DNA of 64,000 nucleotides from Mytilisepta virgata. Its lineage: Eukaryota > Mollusca > Bivalvia > Mytilida > Mytilidae. Below, piece after piece: positions 36,140 through 49,700 of this stretch; the stretch's first letter is position 1; every line of letters begins with the position of its first letter. Both the position numbers and the translations under genes were made by a program. The notes beneath the pieces were generated by a model, which did no database searches, had not been told where the DNA came from, and saw only the letters and a list, made by a program, of their open reading frames with translations. The stretch covers positions 60,888,230-60,952,229 of the forward strand of contig CM051516.1 of assembly GCA_028015205.1 (NCBI GenBank). The letters run 5' to 3'.

Positions 36140-37690
36140 TTAGTTGATTGGTAAAAAAGGATTCTTAAAAGGAGGAATCAATTTTTTTTTCGCGAATTAA
36201 AAAAAATTGGATGTAAATGAATTATTTCAGACATACTTATTAGCAATTAATTTTGAATTACTACAAACAGATGTATAATTGTTCACTGGGTCCTTTATAC
36301 CATTTTGTATAATTTTAAGAAGATACTAAAAGTACTGAAACTAAAATTCACAAATTAAAGGATACTCAAAATTCAGATATAATTATAGAGTGGGAATGTT
36401 GATATTTTCAAATATATAAAGACCAACCCTAGGTACCCCTCATACACCAATGAATGTGCGTCTTGTTATAAGGAGAAAGAAAATATGTTTAGAGTTGAGA
36501 TCTCAACCATTTCATAGTTATTTGAATGTTAAGGGGTTTGAGAGGGTGGATAAATATGACAGCTGACCGTCAATTTTGACTTTTACAATACATATCCATA
36601 GTCATCTTAATTTTTTTACATCAAAACACAACAATGTTAGTACAATAGGAAAATTGTCCAAAACATAGAATTTGTTTGTTCCGTCCTAATTTTTGACCCT
36701 ACAATTTTGGCACAAGATCGACCTGGCTTATGCATGTTAAGAAAAGGAAAACATAATAATACGTCATACTTTCGGCATCGTTATTTTATTTTCCTTTCAA
36801 AAAATTATTTTTCTTGTTCCTTCAAATAGCTGTTTTAATGTCAAAGTCGAAAACGACAGCAAAGGCTAATCGACCCGCCATACTGTTGACAAATTCACAA
36901 CACATGACCAAATGTTTTGGAGAATCTCATAAATCATTTTTACTACAATGTTTGTTGACATTCATTCTGTTAGAGTATCCATAACCTTTTAATATTTTAT
37001 AAGAGGATTTGTTTTCTAAAAAAAAAAATCATTTCATTTAAATATTTCAAAATTTATTCCTCTGAGAAACATGAATACACAAGTCCATTCCGAACTTGTT
37101 TCGTATTTCTTTTCGAAAGATAACTTCCAGGTAGAAAACAAATCAGTAAAATATATTTTAAAATAATTCTCATTACAACTATTTTTAATACAGTAAATGG
37201 TTGAAGTGGTTAAGAATGACGAAATGAACACTTGATGATGACTGATGATCAGTCGGTAACAATATTACGGACAATCTTGGTTGTAAATTAAATTGAATTT
37301 CCCTCGCTTTCGCACTTCTGTATTTTTTCATATTCATACGCTAAAGTTTGCTTGACTCAAAACAGTTTTCTCCAACACCCATTTGTTATTCGATAGAGTT
37401 ATCTTTCTGTATATGTTATTTTTCAGTGAATAACTGCATGCAACCCTATGCATTGTAACTTGATTTAAAATTGTATTGAGTTCATAGGAACTATTTGCAG
37501 ATTGGCGGTACTTTGCCTCAACAGATCGTCGTGTCAACAATACTCCAGCACGGTTAATTTTTATCAAAACTACCAGTGCTGGACTAAAAATTTATGTTTC
37601 TATACACAAACATTAAACTGAAAGATAATAAGCTAAAATTTTAATTTTTGACAATTTTCCAATTTTTCCCAAAAATGTGTGCATTTTAGT
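36140..37690. other. AT-rich non-coding DNA
   Basis: No exon with matching splice sites or domain found on either strand, although the next CUB-gene exons might be expected in this interval. Confidence 0.4.
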
Positions 37691-37699
37691 GTCAAAAGA

Positions 37700-38050
37700 A
37701 ATATAAAGAAGAATAACTCTGATATAACCATGTGGATCTCATATAGTAACTTCCCTTTGTGTTTCGCTGTCTATATGATAGCCTTTGTTAAATATCAGTA
37801 TGAAGAAGGATAACTCTGATATAACATGTGGATCTCATATAGTAACTTCCTTTTGTGTTTCGCGTCTGTATGACAGCCTTTGTGAACAATTATAAGCAAT
37901 ATGAAGAAGGTTAACTCTGATATAATTTCCATGTGGATCTCATAAATGTTTAGCTGTTTATATGACAGCCTTTATTAACTACTAAACAATTATAAGCAAT
38001 ATGTGAATCTCAAAACTTCTCTTGGTGTTTAGCTGTCTGTATGACACAAT
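37700..38050. repeat. Imperfect tandem repeat, about 90-115 bp, 3-4 units
   Basis: 'gaagaa(t/g)gataactctgatataa', 'catgtggatctcatatagta', 'acttcc(c/t)tttgtgtttcgc' and 'gtatgacagcctttgt' recur near 37706, 37800, 37905 and 38000 with growing divergence. Confidence 0.75.
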
Positions 38051-38795
38051 TTTGTCTTTTAAAACTGTCATAATACATATTACTGCAGAAAACTAAATCA
38101 AATTAAAACTAAATGACCATTCACTTAGAATTTATTAAACTTGTTGTAAAAAATGGTGAGGTACTCCAAAACTTGAGACAGAATTTTTTATATGTGAAAC
38201 AATGGTAAGTTAATTATAATTTAAATTCACATTAACTGCAGCTTTGAACTGATCTCAGTTTATACCAATCTGTGCATTTGAGATGCACATCTTTAAGGTT
38301 TATCCAGACAATGTGTAAAATTATCATATTTATGCAGATCAAATCCTGTTTTAGTTTGGGGTATTCAGTATAGCATGTGAGGACAAAAAAAAAAGACTAG
38401 TTCTATTCAGAAAATCTGTCAAAAAATTAAGCAAACTTGTCCAAAATGAGAGGGACACATCATAAACATTTCTGCAACCAACATGCAATGTTTGAATAAT
38501 GTATAATTTAAACTCTTGGGTGTTTTAGATTGAACACACAAGGTGAGTGTTTAAAGTGTTTCAGACATACTGAGTTGAGCAGTTCGTCCTAGACCTGGCC
38601 GATTTTTTTTCTGGTATAAATGCCAGATAAAAATAGCATACTTCTTTTAAAAACTGTTACATTTGAAATATTTCTGCAAAACAATTATAATCTATATTTC
38701 TTGCTAGAACCATGCAATTGTAGTTACATATTTTTTAATAAAGTAAGCTCTATACATACAGAACAACAGAATCAAAAATGGGTCAAAGACACAAA

Positions 38796-40531
38796 TGGCC
38801 GGGTTGCTGGGTGTTTATTGTAATGGTGACAAAGGTGATTACAAGATCATATTGCACATGGGAAATAATTCTTGAAATAATTCCATAAAGTGAGGTGCAC
38901 ATCTTCAATATATATAGAAACATTCTATGAAGTTTCAAGGATGTGGGTGAAAAACTGTAGGAGGAGTTGATTTCACAAAATAGGTACCCTCTATTGAAGA
39001 TGTCAATAAAAAACGACTAAGTTCCAATGTTTGGAAAAATGGGAAATAATTCCTGAAATAATTCCATAAAGTGAGGTGCACATCTTCAATATATATAGAA
39101 ACAATCTATGAAGTTTCAAGGATGTGGGTGAAAAACTGTAGGAGGAGTTGATTTCACAAAATAGGTACCCTCTATTGAAGATGTCAATAAAAAAACGACT
39201 AAGTTCCAAAGTTTGGAAAAATGGGAAATAATTCCTGAAATAACTCCATAAAGTGAGGTGCACATCTTCAATATATATAGAAACATTCTATGAAGTTTCA
39301 AGGATGTGGGTGAAAAACTGTAGGAGGAGTTGATTTCACAAAATAGGTACCCTCTATTGAAGATGTCAATAAAAAACGACTAAGTTCCAATGTTTGGAAA
39401 AATGGGAAATAATTCCTGAAATAATTCCATAAAGTGAGGTGCACATCTTCAATATATATAGAAACAATCTATGAAGTTTCAAGGATGTGGGTGAAAAACT
39501 GTAGGAGGAGTTGATTTCACAAAATAGGTACCCTCTATTGAAGATGTCAATAAAAAAACGACTAAGTTCCAAAGTTTGGAAAAATGGGAAATAATTCCTG
39601 AAATAACTCCATAAAGTGAGGTGCACATCTTCAATATATATAGAAACATTCTATGAAGTTTCAAGGATGTGGGTGAAAAACTGTAGGAGGAGTTGATTTC
39701 ACAAAATAGGTACCCTCTATTGAAGATGTCAATAAAAAAACAACTAAGTTCCAAAGTTTGGAAAAATGGGAAATAATTCCTGAAATAACTCCATAAAGTG
39801 AGGTGCACATCTTCAATATATATAGAAACATTCTATGAAGTTTCAAGGATGTGGGTGAAAAACTGTAGGAGGAGTTGATTTCACAAAATAGGTACCCTCT
39901 ATTGAAGATGTCAATAAAAAACGACTAAGTTCCAAGGTTTGGAAAAATGGGAAATAATTCCTGAAATAATTCCATAAAGTGAGGTGCACATCTTCAATAT
40001 ATATAGAAACATTCTATGAAGTTTCAAGGATGTGGGTGAAAAATTGTAGGAGGAGTTGATTTCACAAAATAGGTACCCTCTATTGAAGATGTCAATAAAA
40101 AAACAACTAAGTTCCAAAGTTTGGAAAAATGGGAAATAATTCCTGAAATAACTCCATAAAGTGAGGTGCACATCTTCAATATATATAGAAACATTCTATG
40201 AAGTTTCAAGGATGTGGGTGAAAAACTGTAGGAGGAGTTGATTTCACAAAATAGGTACCCTCTATTGAAGATGTCAATAAAAAACGACTAAGTTCCAAAG
40301 TTTGGAAAAATGGGAAATAATTCCTGAAATAATTCCATAAAGTGAGGTGCACATCTTCAATATATATAGAAACATTCTATGAAGTTTCAAGGTTGTGGGT
40401 GAAAAACTGTAGGAGGAGTTGATTTCACAAAATAGGTACCCATTTTCCCCGCCCGCCCGCCGCCGCCGCCCGCCGCCCGCCCGACATTCACCATACTATA
40501 ACCCGGATTTGCACTCTGTGCAACCCGGCCA
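38796..40531. mobile_element. Element with 12-bp terminal inverted repeats enclosing a 181-bp satellite array
   Basis: TGGCCGGGTTGC at 38796-38807 is the exact inverse of GCAACCCGGCCA at 40520-40531. Between them lies an array of about 8.5 units of 181-182 bp (see next entry), then a CCCG-rich block (40449-40483) and 'gacattcaccatactataac'. The element lies in the intron directly left of CUB exon 5. No coding frame; frames in it are repeat shadows. Flanking target duplication is not resolvable beyond AAA. Confidence 0.7.
38862..40440. repeat. 181/182-bp tandem array, about 8.5 units
   Basis: GAAGTTTCAAGGATGTGGGT begins units at 38929, 39110, 39292, 39473, 39655, 39837, 40018, 40200 and 40381. 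Units differ at a few sites. The pair beginning 38929+39110 is repeated almost exactly as 39292+39473 (shared variants CATTCTAT/CAATCTAT), a 363-bp dimer. The array gives overlapping minus-strand frames that I do not consider genes. Confidence 0.95.
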
Positions 40532-40575
40532 AAAATCAAAACATGATCAAAGGGATGTAACTCTAGTCTACTAAC

Positions 40576-40799
40576 CTGGATAAATTGGTGGTGGCGATGA
40601 CTGTGATTTATGTTGAAATGAATAATTAGCTGCGAATCCCTGACTCTGATTAAATTTATCGGAATGAAATTCTATGTACAGGTATGGTGTTGTCGATATA
40701 ACTTCTTCCTGATTCTTTACGCCACATAAATATTTTATTAATGGTGCAGAACTGTTCATACCATCGTATACTGCTATTCTATCAGGACTATCTCTACAA
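40576..40799 (-). CDS. CUB gene exon 5: second half of CUB2 and Pro-rich tail
   Basis: Acceptor CTATATTGCAG and donor CCAG|GTTAGT, phase 2 in and phase 1 out. It encodes residues 234-308: SCRDSPDRIAVYDGMNSSAP (with the CUB signature DxIxVYDG), LCG with the fourth cysteine, YLYIEFHSD and GFAANYSF, then a Ser/Pro-rich linker ending SSPPPIYP. The 181-bp repeat element starts about 45 bp past the donor. The next exon must start in phase 1; I did not recognise it between here and 3.5 kb. Confidence 0.9.
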
Positions 40800-43700
40800 C
40801 TGCAATATAGTAATGCAATATATTTAAAAGTGAAATATAAAAATATAGGATTATTGCATTAATATTGAGGAATATTGTCCTGAGCTAAATAAAGTATTAT
40901 ACAAGTCCAATATATAACCCTTCTATTGTATAGCATGATCTTTTACATGTCAAATAGGTCTATTTTCTAAATCAATGATAGAATAGAGAATGGAAACGGG
41001 GAATGTGTCAAAGGGACAACAACCCGACCAAAGAGCAGACAAAATGTCGATTTTTAAAGCAATAGTGCATGGAATATCCTTGATTATCACATGTTTTGTA
41101 CTAATATGTACGTTTTTGCATGTCCAATAATAGCTGGAAGTCGCAGTCGGTTATTTGTCTTGAAAATCCATCTTTGCCCTCGAAAATCCATATTGGCCCT
41201 CAAAAATCCATATTTTTGTTTTTTTTTTTCTCTCTAAAAAAATTTTTTTTTTAGATTTTAAAAAATCTAAAATTCTTTTTAATTTTTTCAAATATGGGAT
41301 AAATAGATCATTACATGGCATTTTCCATATTGATCCTGGTATCATCCCTCAACCCATATCGGACATCAGGCTAAAGCCCTCAGTCCGATATGGGAGTCCC
41401 AGGATGATACCAGGGCCGATATGGAAAATGCCATGCAATAATCTATAATTATTGCACTCTAACTTTTGGTTAAGTTCTACATGGAATATTACATTACTAT
41501 ACAAAAAAATAAAAATATTATAGTGTAATATGAATTTCTGTAACCACTTGACAACTTAATTTTTTTTTTTTAAATAAAACCAGACGCTTTCTGAGAGAGA
41601 GTTTCCTTTATCACTGTTTTGAATTGCCTGCCCAAAGCCTGCCCTCTAAACTACCTACCCAGTTGCCTGCAGGGAAAATCTGGCTAATAAAATCTCTAAC
41701 AGCCACCCTAGAAAAGGCCAGAGAATGTTCTGCCTACTAGCAGACTGTTGTTGTCAGTGTTGATGTATTATTACACACATACTGCCTTCAGTTAGGGGTT
41801 GTATGCCATATTATAATACAAAGGCAAAATATCTCCTGAGACGTAGTCGAGAATGATATTTTGTTTTGAGTGTGGTAATTTGGCATACCATGTATGCGTT
41901 GTATTATACAGAATGTCATTTCCCTCCTCATACAGAGAGGGTAAAACTCATTTCCGGTATGGAGGGGATACCCCGGCAAGAGGGTTGTATTCTCCCATGT
42001 GGTATTCCTGTTGCTAAGAATGGAATACCACCCATCGTGAAGAGGGGTGGAGCCTAGTTTAAGGTGGATTGAAATACCACATCTCTGTAAACCAATGACA
42101 AATCAAGATATTTTGCATAAAGTATAATATTATATTACAATATTACAGGCATAAATTGAATAAGTAATAATTGTGTTGGGATGCCGAAACTGTCCCCCCA
42201 ACTAAGTTCCCCACTATAAGCAACTGTACAAGTAACTCTTGTACATCCTTAAATGTGTCTTCCCATAAGGAGGACCAATATATACAAATTTATGGTGTGG
42301 ATCTAAGCCATTTCTAGGTCATTAAAATGTGATTCTGAGGACCCTTTAGGATTGGGATCTTCTGTGTTAGTATGTCTCCTAATGAGAACTAAACAGCACG
42401 GACAAAGAATCAGGCTGCTTGATGGATTACAGGGGGATAATCGAGGGGTTCACTAACGATTCATTTACCTAATGTATAAGTTGTGTCATATGAAAGAAGT
42501 GAGAGTGTCAGTATGATGTTAATGACAAATTGTATTATTAAGACTTTTGAAAGAATTAGAGAAACAGAATCTCACTGCATGAGCAATCGATTATTGTCTT
42601 AAGTTAACCTTCAAATTTCAGTCTCAATAGTTTAACCTTTCAATTGCTCCGTCGCTTGAAATAAGAAGGTCTAACTATCTCCAAGTTGAAATACAATAAT
42701 TAACTGCCTGCGAAATTAAGGTTCTATATAATACTGTCTCAATAAACTCACCTATGGCCTTCATTATATATTTGTATATTTTGAAACTGCACTTTAACTG
42801 TTCCATCATGTGGCTGTCCATAAAATGTATACTGACATTTTGATAAAGGGGGATAATTCTGTGGATATATAGGTGAAAAAAATCTACCAGTAATTGAGGA
42901 AGTAGAAAAATCCCATGAACACATGGTTCCTGGTTGTTTTACACCTGATGATTTATATTGCTCTGAAATTGAAAAAAAAACATCAATGAATTGCCACTTG
43001 TTATTATCCATTATAATATTCAGTAGGTTTACCTGAAAAAAATATGTGTCTTCCAAGGAAAACATGTGTCGCCTGCGGACGTCAATTTTTACAAAAGATA
43101 TTAAAATTTTCTAAAAATGAAAAAAATATGCATACCTTTGCATTAAGGTTAATGCACAGAGAAAGTTTCAACAAATTCCTTTGAGCGGTTTACGAGTAGT
43201 TGAGGAAAAGTGTGACGACCAAAGACGCAAGACAGTGATCCCTATATGTCGACCATGCGTTCCGCAGGCGACACAAAAATTAAACTTACAAATACATTTG
43301 TATCTTAATTTCAGTATCTGCCCTTATCAATTATATTTATCGAAAATACAACAATTCTGATTGATTCATTTCAATCTATTAGTTAAAGGACACCTATATA
43401 AAGCAAATCACTGCCTATAAAAGACACTGTAAAGTTGTCCAATGCATGAACAAACCTAAAATGTAAAATAAACCTCTGTTTATAGGATACCATTTTCTCG
43501 TACCTTAGGTGCCCTTATACACAGGTTTAACTGTATATATATATAGAGAAATTATTTAATCATAATTGTTGGTTTTATTACTGTACCATATTTGTTAGGC
43601 AAGACAGACGATGAAGCAAATAACATAAGTTGTCAATTATGGTAAAATAAATACATCTATTGTTTAAAATTAGAGTTATTTCCCTTTATACTGTTACATA

Positions 43701-46700
43701 TTTAGTTGTCAGACAATACCCATATAAAAATAAAGAATTCACAATATATAATTCAATAGTTGATTTCCAAGATGCTATGGATGTGCATTAAGGAGGGCAA
43801 TCTCTGGATAAATGCACAAAGTCTCTTAAGATTTAAAAATCTGTGCAAACATTTTGGTAAAAAGAAGTGTTACTATAAAGCCAGAAGACTGGTATGGATA
43901 TAAAACAAGCAAGGATCTCTAAGGACAGCTGGATCCCTATAGCATTTTGTGGAGAAGCAAATATCAAGAGGAAAAACTTTGATTGTAGATATTGTAAAGA
44001 TAAAATTTTGAAGTAAAAAAAGTGCAATAGGCTTGCCTTTATCTGGTAACCTAGGGTAACCAACTACAAAACATATATGCTCTATAAATAGTAGTCATCA
44101 TTCAAAATGTGGATCTAAAAATAGATTTCAGTTTCCATGGCAACAAATTTTTTTTTTTTATTAAAATTGTTTTTTTTTTTTTAACTAACCTGATGATGTT
44201 TTATGTATAAATTTTAAAGGAAATGTGAGAGCAATTATTTCCCAATTATTCTGGTCCTTATAGAGAATTGTTCTTAAAAAGCAAAGGTATTTTAATTTGT
44301 GGTAGCCCGACAAGGCCTTGAGCCAACAAGGTATCCAGGATACTAATCTCTAGCAAATTTAGAAAATCTGTATAATTTTTTTTCTTCAAGACCATACTAA
44401 TTCAAGGTCATGACCACTAAATGCAAAATGCAAAGGAAGTTGTTATTTACGGTTGATGAATTTTGTTCAATGGTTTCAAAGATGATCTTGTTACATGATG
44501 AAGCAAAAACTATGGTAACAAGGAAATGTTGTTCTGATATTTACTATCATTTTTTAAAAAAATATTGCAGCATCAATGACAAGGAAAAACTAAAAATTAA
44601 TATTTACAAGAATTTAACACTATAACACCCCATTTGATCTGCAGAATAATTAATTTAAACTTTTGAATTTCCATGGAAATGAAGTTCAAATTGTTGACAC
44701 CTATACGTACATATTATCAGGTTTTCTGCAAACGTATATCGTAAAATATCAGCCGCGAGACACAATGTGAAGCTTTTTCGGCGAGTGAGCGTAGCGAACG
44801 AGCTAAAAAGCTTCATATTGTGTCGAGCGGCTGATATTTTACAATATTTGTTTGAAGAAAACTTGATGATAAATTTATCGTATTGTTAACTAGCAATGTT
44901 AATGGAATTTCTTACTTTTCAATGGCCATCTGCCTATAACCGGATGTTTTCCTGATATATTCAGGTCAACGTTGGGTCAAACATTATGACGTTGCTGATA
45001 TATTCGGGTCAGCTCATATCAGGGTCGGGTCAACTCTTTACGACGTCACAGTGCCGAAATACGGGAAATTGTGAAGGCCTCAGCAGGTCGATATAGGCAT
45101 GGGGAAATACGATAAAGAAAATGACAACATATAGACAAATTGACAAATGTTTGGTACAATAGGTCAAATTAAGGAAACAGGAGAGATCTAAGAGACCATA
45201 GTTATTTCCCTTGTAAATTCCTTCATCAAAGGAGAACATGTTAGCCTTTCAAGTTTCCATCTGCATGGAGATTTTTGAATCTCTTTGAATTCATAAATAT
45301 TTAAAAATGTGATTACTATTTCATTTTCTCTATCATCATGCAAGTGGTTTCTTCTCTGAAATATTCTGAGCTCTGCTTGAATGTCTGAGGAAATGTAAAA
45401 CAAATTTGTACACATATAAAAATTCCTTGTGTTCAATAATCCCTGAGAATCCAATATTACTATAGATTTTCCTTGTTGAAAGTAGTCAGACTGAGAGGAC
45501 ATGGTGAAAAGCACCTGATGTCACTCCTGGTTTTTAATTGGAGTTCACACTGCTAGTGCTTTAGTCTCTGTGCTGTCTATTATATGTTTTTATTCTTTTA
45601 GTTATGTGTTCTTGTGGAATTTGTTGTGTTCCATTCACCCAACTTTGTCTTTCCGTTGGACTTCAAATTTGTGGACTTTTTCCCTCTGTTTTTTTGTTTG
45701 TTTCAGGATTCTTTTGCCGATATTTGTTACTGGAAAGTGTTTAAACTTACTTGCATCTAAAAATCTGAATAATCCTCTAAACCCCTTGTATCCTGTATAA
45801 TATGGAAGTAGCTGTCTATTCGGTACTGTGGTCTGGAATTCCATAATCAAGCTACGACTTTTGGAATAAAATGTTTTCTGTGGTAAATTGGACATGTTCC
45901 CACATAACGAAACATCACTCTTGCTATTCTCATTCACTTCTGGACGGTCTAAATACAGGAATAGTTTTAAGTAATCTCGACACCTGCAATAAAATTTAAT
46001 ACTTAAATTATTTATTTCTAATCATTCTGATAGGTTAAACGTTAAACTTTTTTCAATCTGTAATCTCATACACTTAATTCTTTTTCTACGGTGACATCAT
46101 AAAAGGGAATCCCTACCACGGTGACATCATAAAAGGGAATCCCTACCACAGTGACATCATAACAGGGAATCCTTACCACGGTGACATCATAAAAGGGAAT
46201 CCCTACCACAGTGACATCATTAAAGGGAATCCCTACCATGGTGACATTATAAAAGGGAATCCCTACCTTTTAGACCTTAAAAACACAATGGAGATTAAAT
46301 TTACAGTCAAACATGCCTGTATTTTTTTTTTTAAGTCTATCTAAAATAACCTCAATGCATGATTTTGGCTAAAAAGTAACCCCTACATGAGTTGTAGTAC
46401 GCACCGCAAGATTGAGGTTAAGGTTACTTTGTAAAGACAAAAAAAAATTCACCATTAAACCTTAAATATATATTATTGGTAATATGTTTCTTACAATCAT
46501 GTCTGCTACCGGATAAAACTCTTCAATAATGTTAGTCTTTATGATGTAATTTACCAATATTTAGGCTAGCCTGTATCCTGACCATTATCTAAATTTGCCA
46601 CGCATTAAATTGATCCATAAAAGAATATGGGTGTTAAGGCCCATTTTTGGCCTACAAATATAAACATAAGAGAAATGGATTCAAAATTAGTTTGGAGTTG

Positions 46701-49700
46701 GTAAAATATACAAGATGCTTGAAAAATAACTCAATTCAGCTTAATTTCCAGCATTGTGATGTCAAAATGATGTCATAATATTGCTTCATTCACCAAATAT
46801 GTTGAAAATAGCTGATTTAAGCAGTTTTCCATGCACATTTTGCTTGAGAAAACATTGTGTGCATTTGAGAAACAAAAAAAATATGTCTATAGGAGATACA
46901 TATCTGAATATATATTCATGTCAAATATAAAGTTGTTTCTTGCATGCGCAGGCAATTTCCCATTGCAAATTTTATGTAAAAATTGGCGAAGATCATCAAA
47001 AATTTGAGCTTTTATGACAATGAGTCATTTTGGGGATGATTTATTGACATATTATTGTCCAAAACATGGTACTTTTCTTTATTTCTGGCAAAGCAGGTAC
47101 TTAAAGGTTACTTTTACAAATATATCTCTTTGCTTGCTTGGGTTTTATTTTTGGCCATCTTTTAGGGCAAATACAGGTCTTAATGCCTCTTGTACTTTGT
47201 GAATATCTGTCATCCAAATAAAATTTTTTACCTACCTAATTAAAAACCCCTATTCATGCGGAGGAAAAGGAAATGCTTCATCATGATACATTTTTTTGTA
47301 GTTTTATAAATTATATATTAAAAACTTTATCTAAACCCTATTAAGCTCAACACTGTACTGGATGTATTATGCTTAAACAACACTGTACTGGATGTATTAT
47401 GCTTAAACAACACTGTACTGGATGTATTATGCTTAAACAACACTGTACTGGATGTATTATGCTTAAACAACACTGTACTGGATGTATTATGCTTAAACAA
47501 CACTGTACTGGATGTATAATGCTTAAACAACACTGTACTGGATGTATTATGCTTAAACAACACTGTACTGGATGTATTATGCTTAAACAACACTGTACTG
47601 GATGTATTATGCTTAAACAACACTGTACTGGATTTATTATGCTTAAACAACACTGTACTGGATTTATTATGCTTAAACAACACTGTACTGGATGTATAAT
47701 GCTTAAACAACACTGTACTGGATGTATTATGCTTAAACAACACTGTACTGGATGTATTATGCTTAAACAACACTATACTGGATGTATTATGCTTAAACAA
47801 CCCTGTACTGGATGTATTATGCTTAAACAAACGCATAAATGATGTTCACTAATGAAAGATTTTTTCCGGTGTTGGACATGATCCAAAACAATCGTATTAA
47901 CTGAAAGTACAAAAGATGACTATTCTGTCAACGCTTAGTCTGAACAAAGGTCAGGGCAAGGTGTTTCTGAAACTGATCATATATGATAGCCAATTGGTCA
48001 ATATCGTTTTTCAATTTCCTTCAGATGCCACAGTATAGACAAATGCATAAAACCCCATATGATTTAAACAAATCTTACAGCATTCATATAACTGGCAAAG
48101 GATTTGTATTATATTGTACCATAAAAATTGAAAATTCATACATTTTTAACCTTTTAAAATGTTGTAATTTATAAATAAGCATTTTAATGACAAAATTATG
48201 TATTTTGTACTATATTTGGCATTGAGGATTTATTGTGGTGACATTTTACAAATGCACACATCTAGTACTTCATTTAATGTTTGTTACATTAGTGTATTAC
48301 CCATTAATATCAGGATGCATCATGTCAAACTCTGTGAATTTAATTTCTACAAGCTCGCCAACATCTCCAATGAACGTAAACAGGATACAATCTATCCCTC
48401 TATTATAGTTCTCTGGGAAATTTGGGGAATGGAATCGGCCTTCTGTGCCACCTAGACTCTGGAACACAACACACTCACATGCTGCAAAAAACGAAAAGAT
48501 GCACCTTATAATACAAGTAATGTTTATATTATATAGAGTTGTCTCCCTTTATCTGAAACTTGCTGGAAACATCAGAAGTTATTATCATGATATTTTATTG
48601 CAGTGGACCTTCAAATTATTTTGAGAAATCCCTTAAAGCTGAGATAAATAGATCCCTTAAAGCTGAGATAAATAGATCCCTTAAAGCAGAGATAAATAGA
48701 TTCAACAATCTTATTATTTGTTGTTGGAAAGATTTAGAAAATAGATGTTATATTTAAGTTTTCAACAGTAATTTCTTCAATGATAAAAATTTTCTTTTTG
48801 ATACTAAAGCAGAATTATTAATAAGCTGTGACAGGCACAGGGCATGCAAAATATGACTAATTTTAGGGCTCAAACCCCTATCTGAAAGTATAAAACCATG
48901 ATGAAATTGTTTGTTTAATCAAATAAGCATACATCATAGGACCTAATGCTTTTCCCTGAACATTTTATTCTTCAAACCTGGAGCTAAATTTTATTATAAA
49001 TCTTATATCTGTGTAAGACCACTTAAAAACGCCCACAATCCAACGTTAAGTATTGAATCTATTTTAAAACCACAGTCTATCACTGTCATTTGTTTTCAAA
49101 ACAAGAAAACCTAATTCGTAAAAGTTGATGGAAAATCTAAAACGGTTTGAAATAAAACATTTTCAAGGCAAATTAGCACTATTTCTGTGTCATTGTGTAA
49201 CAGTAAACTACAGCGATTAGTAAATCAAATCACTTTTTCTTCCTTAAACTGTCTTAAATTTAATTTGTAATTCTGTTTAACACTCAAGTTACGTTTTATA
49301 TTCTTTTTATCCCAATAACGCCAAAAATTAACTGATTCTGATCAATCAAATGAGAAAACATTCGAAATTTTCACAGCCATTGTCATTCTTTTGAAATCTA
49401 ATAAATTTAATGGAAACAATGTATTTACACTTGCAAATGTAAAGTTATACAGAAAAAGATGGCGGATAGCATTTGTCATAAAAGTGAATTAAGTGGACAT
49501 TTATTAAATTAAATAAAAAATATTTTCATTACTACAATTTAAAGATGCTATTTTCTTATTAAGAGTTGACACTTTAAAAAAGCAATAAACAAGGATGATA
49601 TATTTCTATAAAAGTTTTAATGGATGTACAGAAAAAAACTTACAGAAAATTGAATGGTAGTACGTTAACTTTTAACTTAAAACCTTAATTTTTAGTCATA

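Noticed and set aside
39003..40209. Several near-identical minus-strand frames (MHLTLWSYFRN...)
   Set aside because: Shadows of the 181-bp satellite; two are identical only because the array contains a duplicated dimer.
47327..47842. 157- and 169-codon frames on both strands
   Set aside because: Produced by the 30-bp array inside a CUB-gene intron; no start context, domain or splice evidence.
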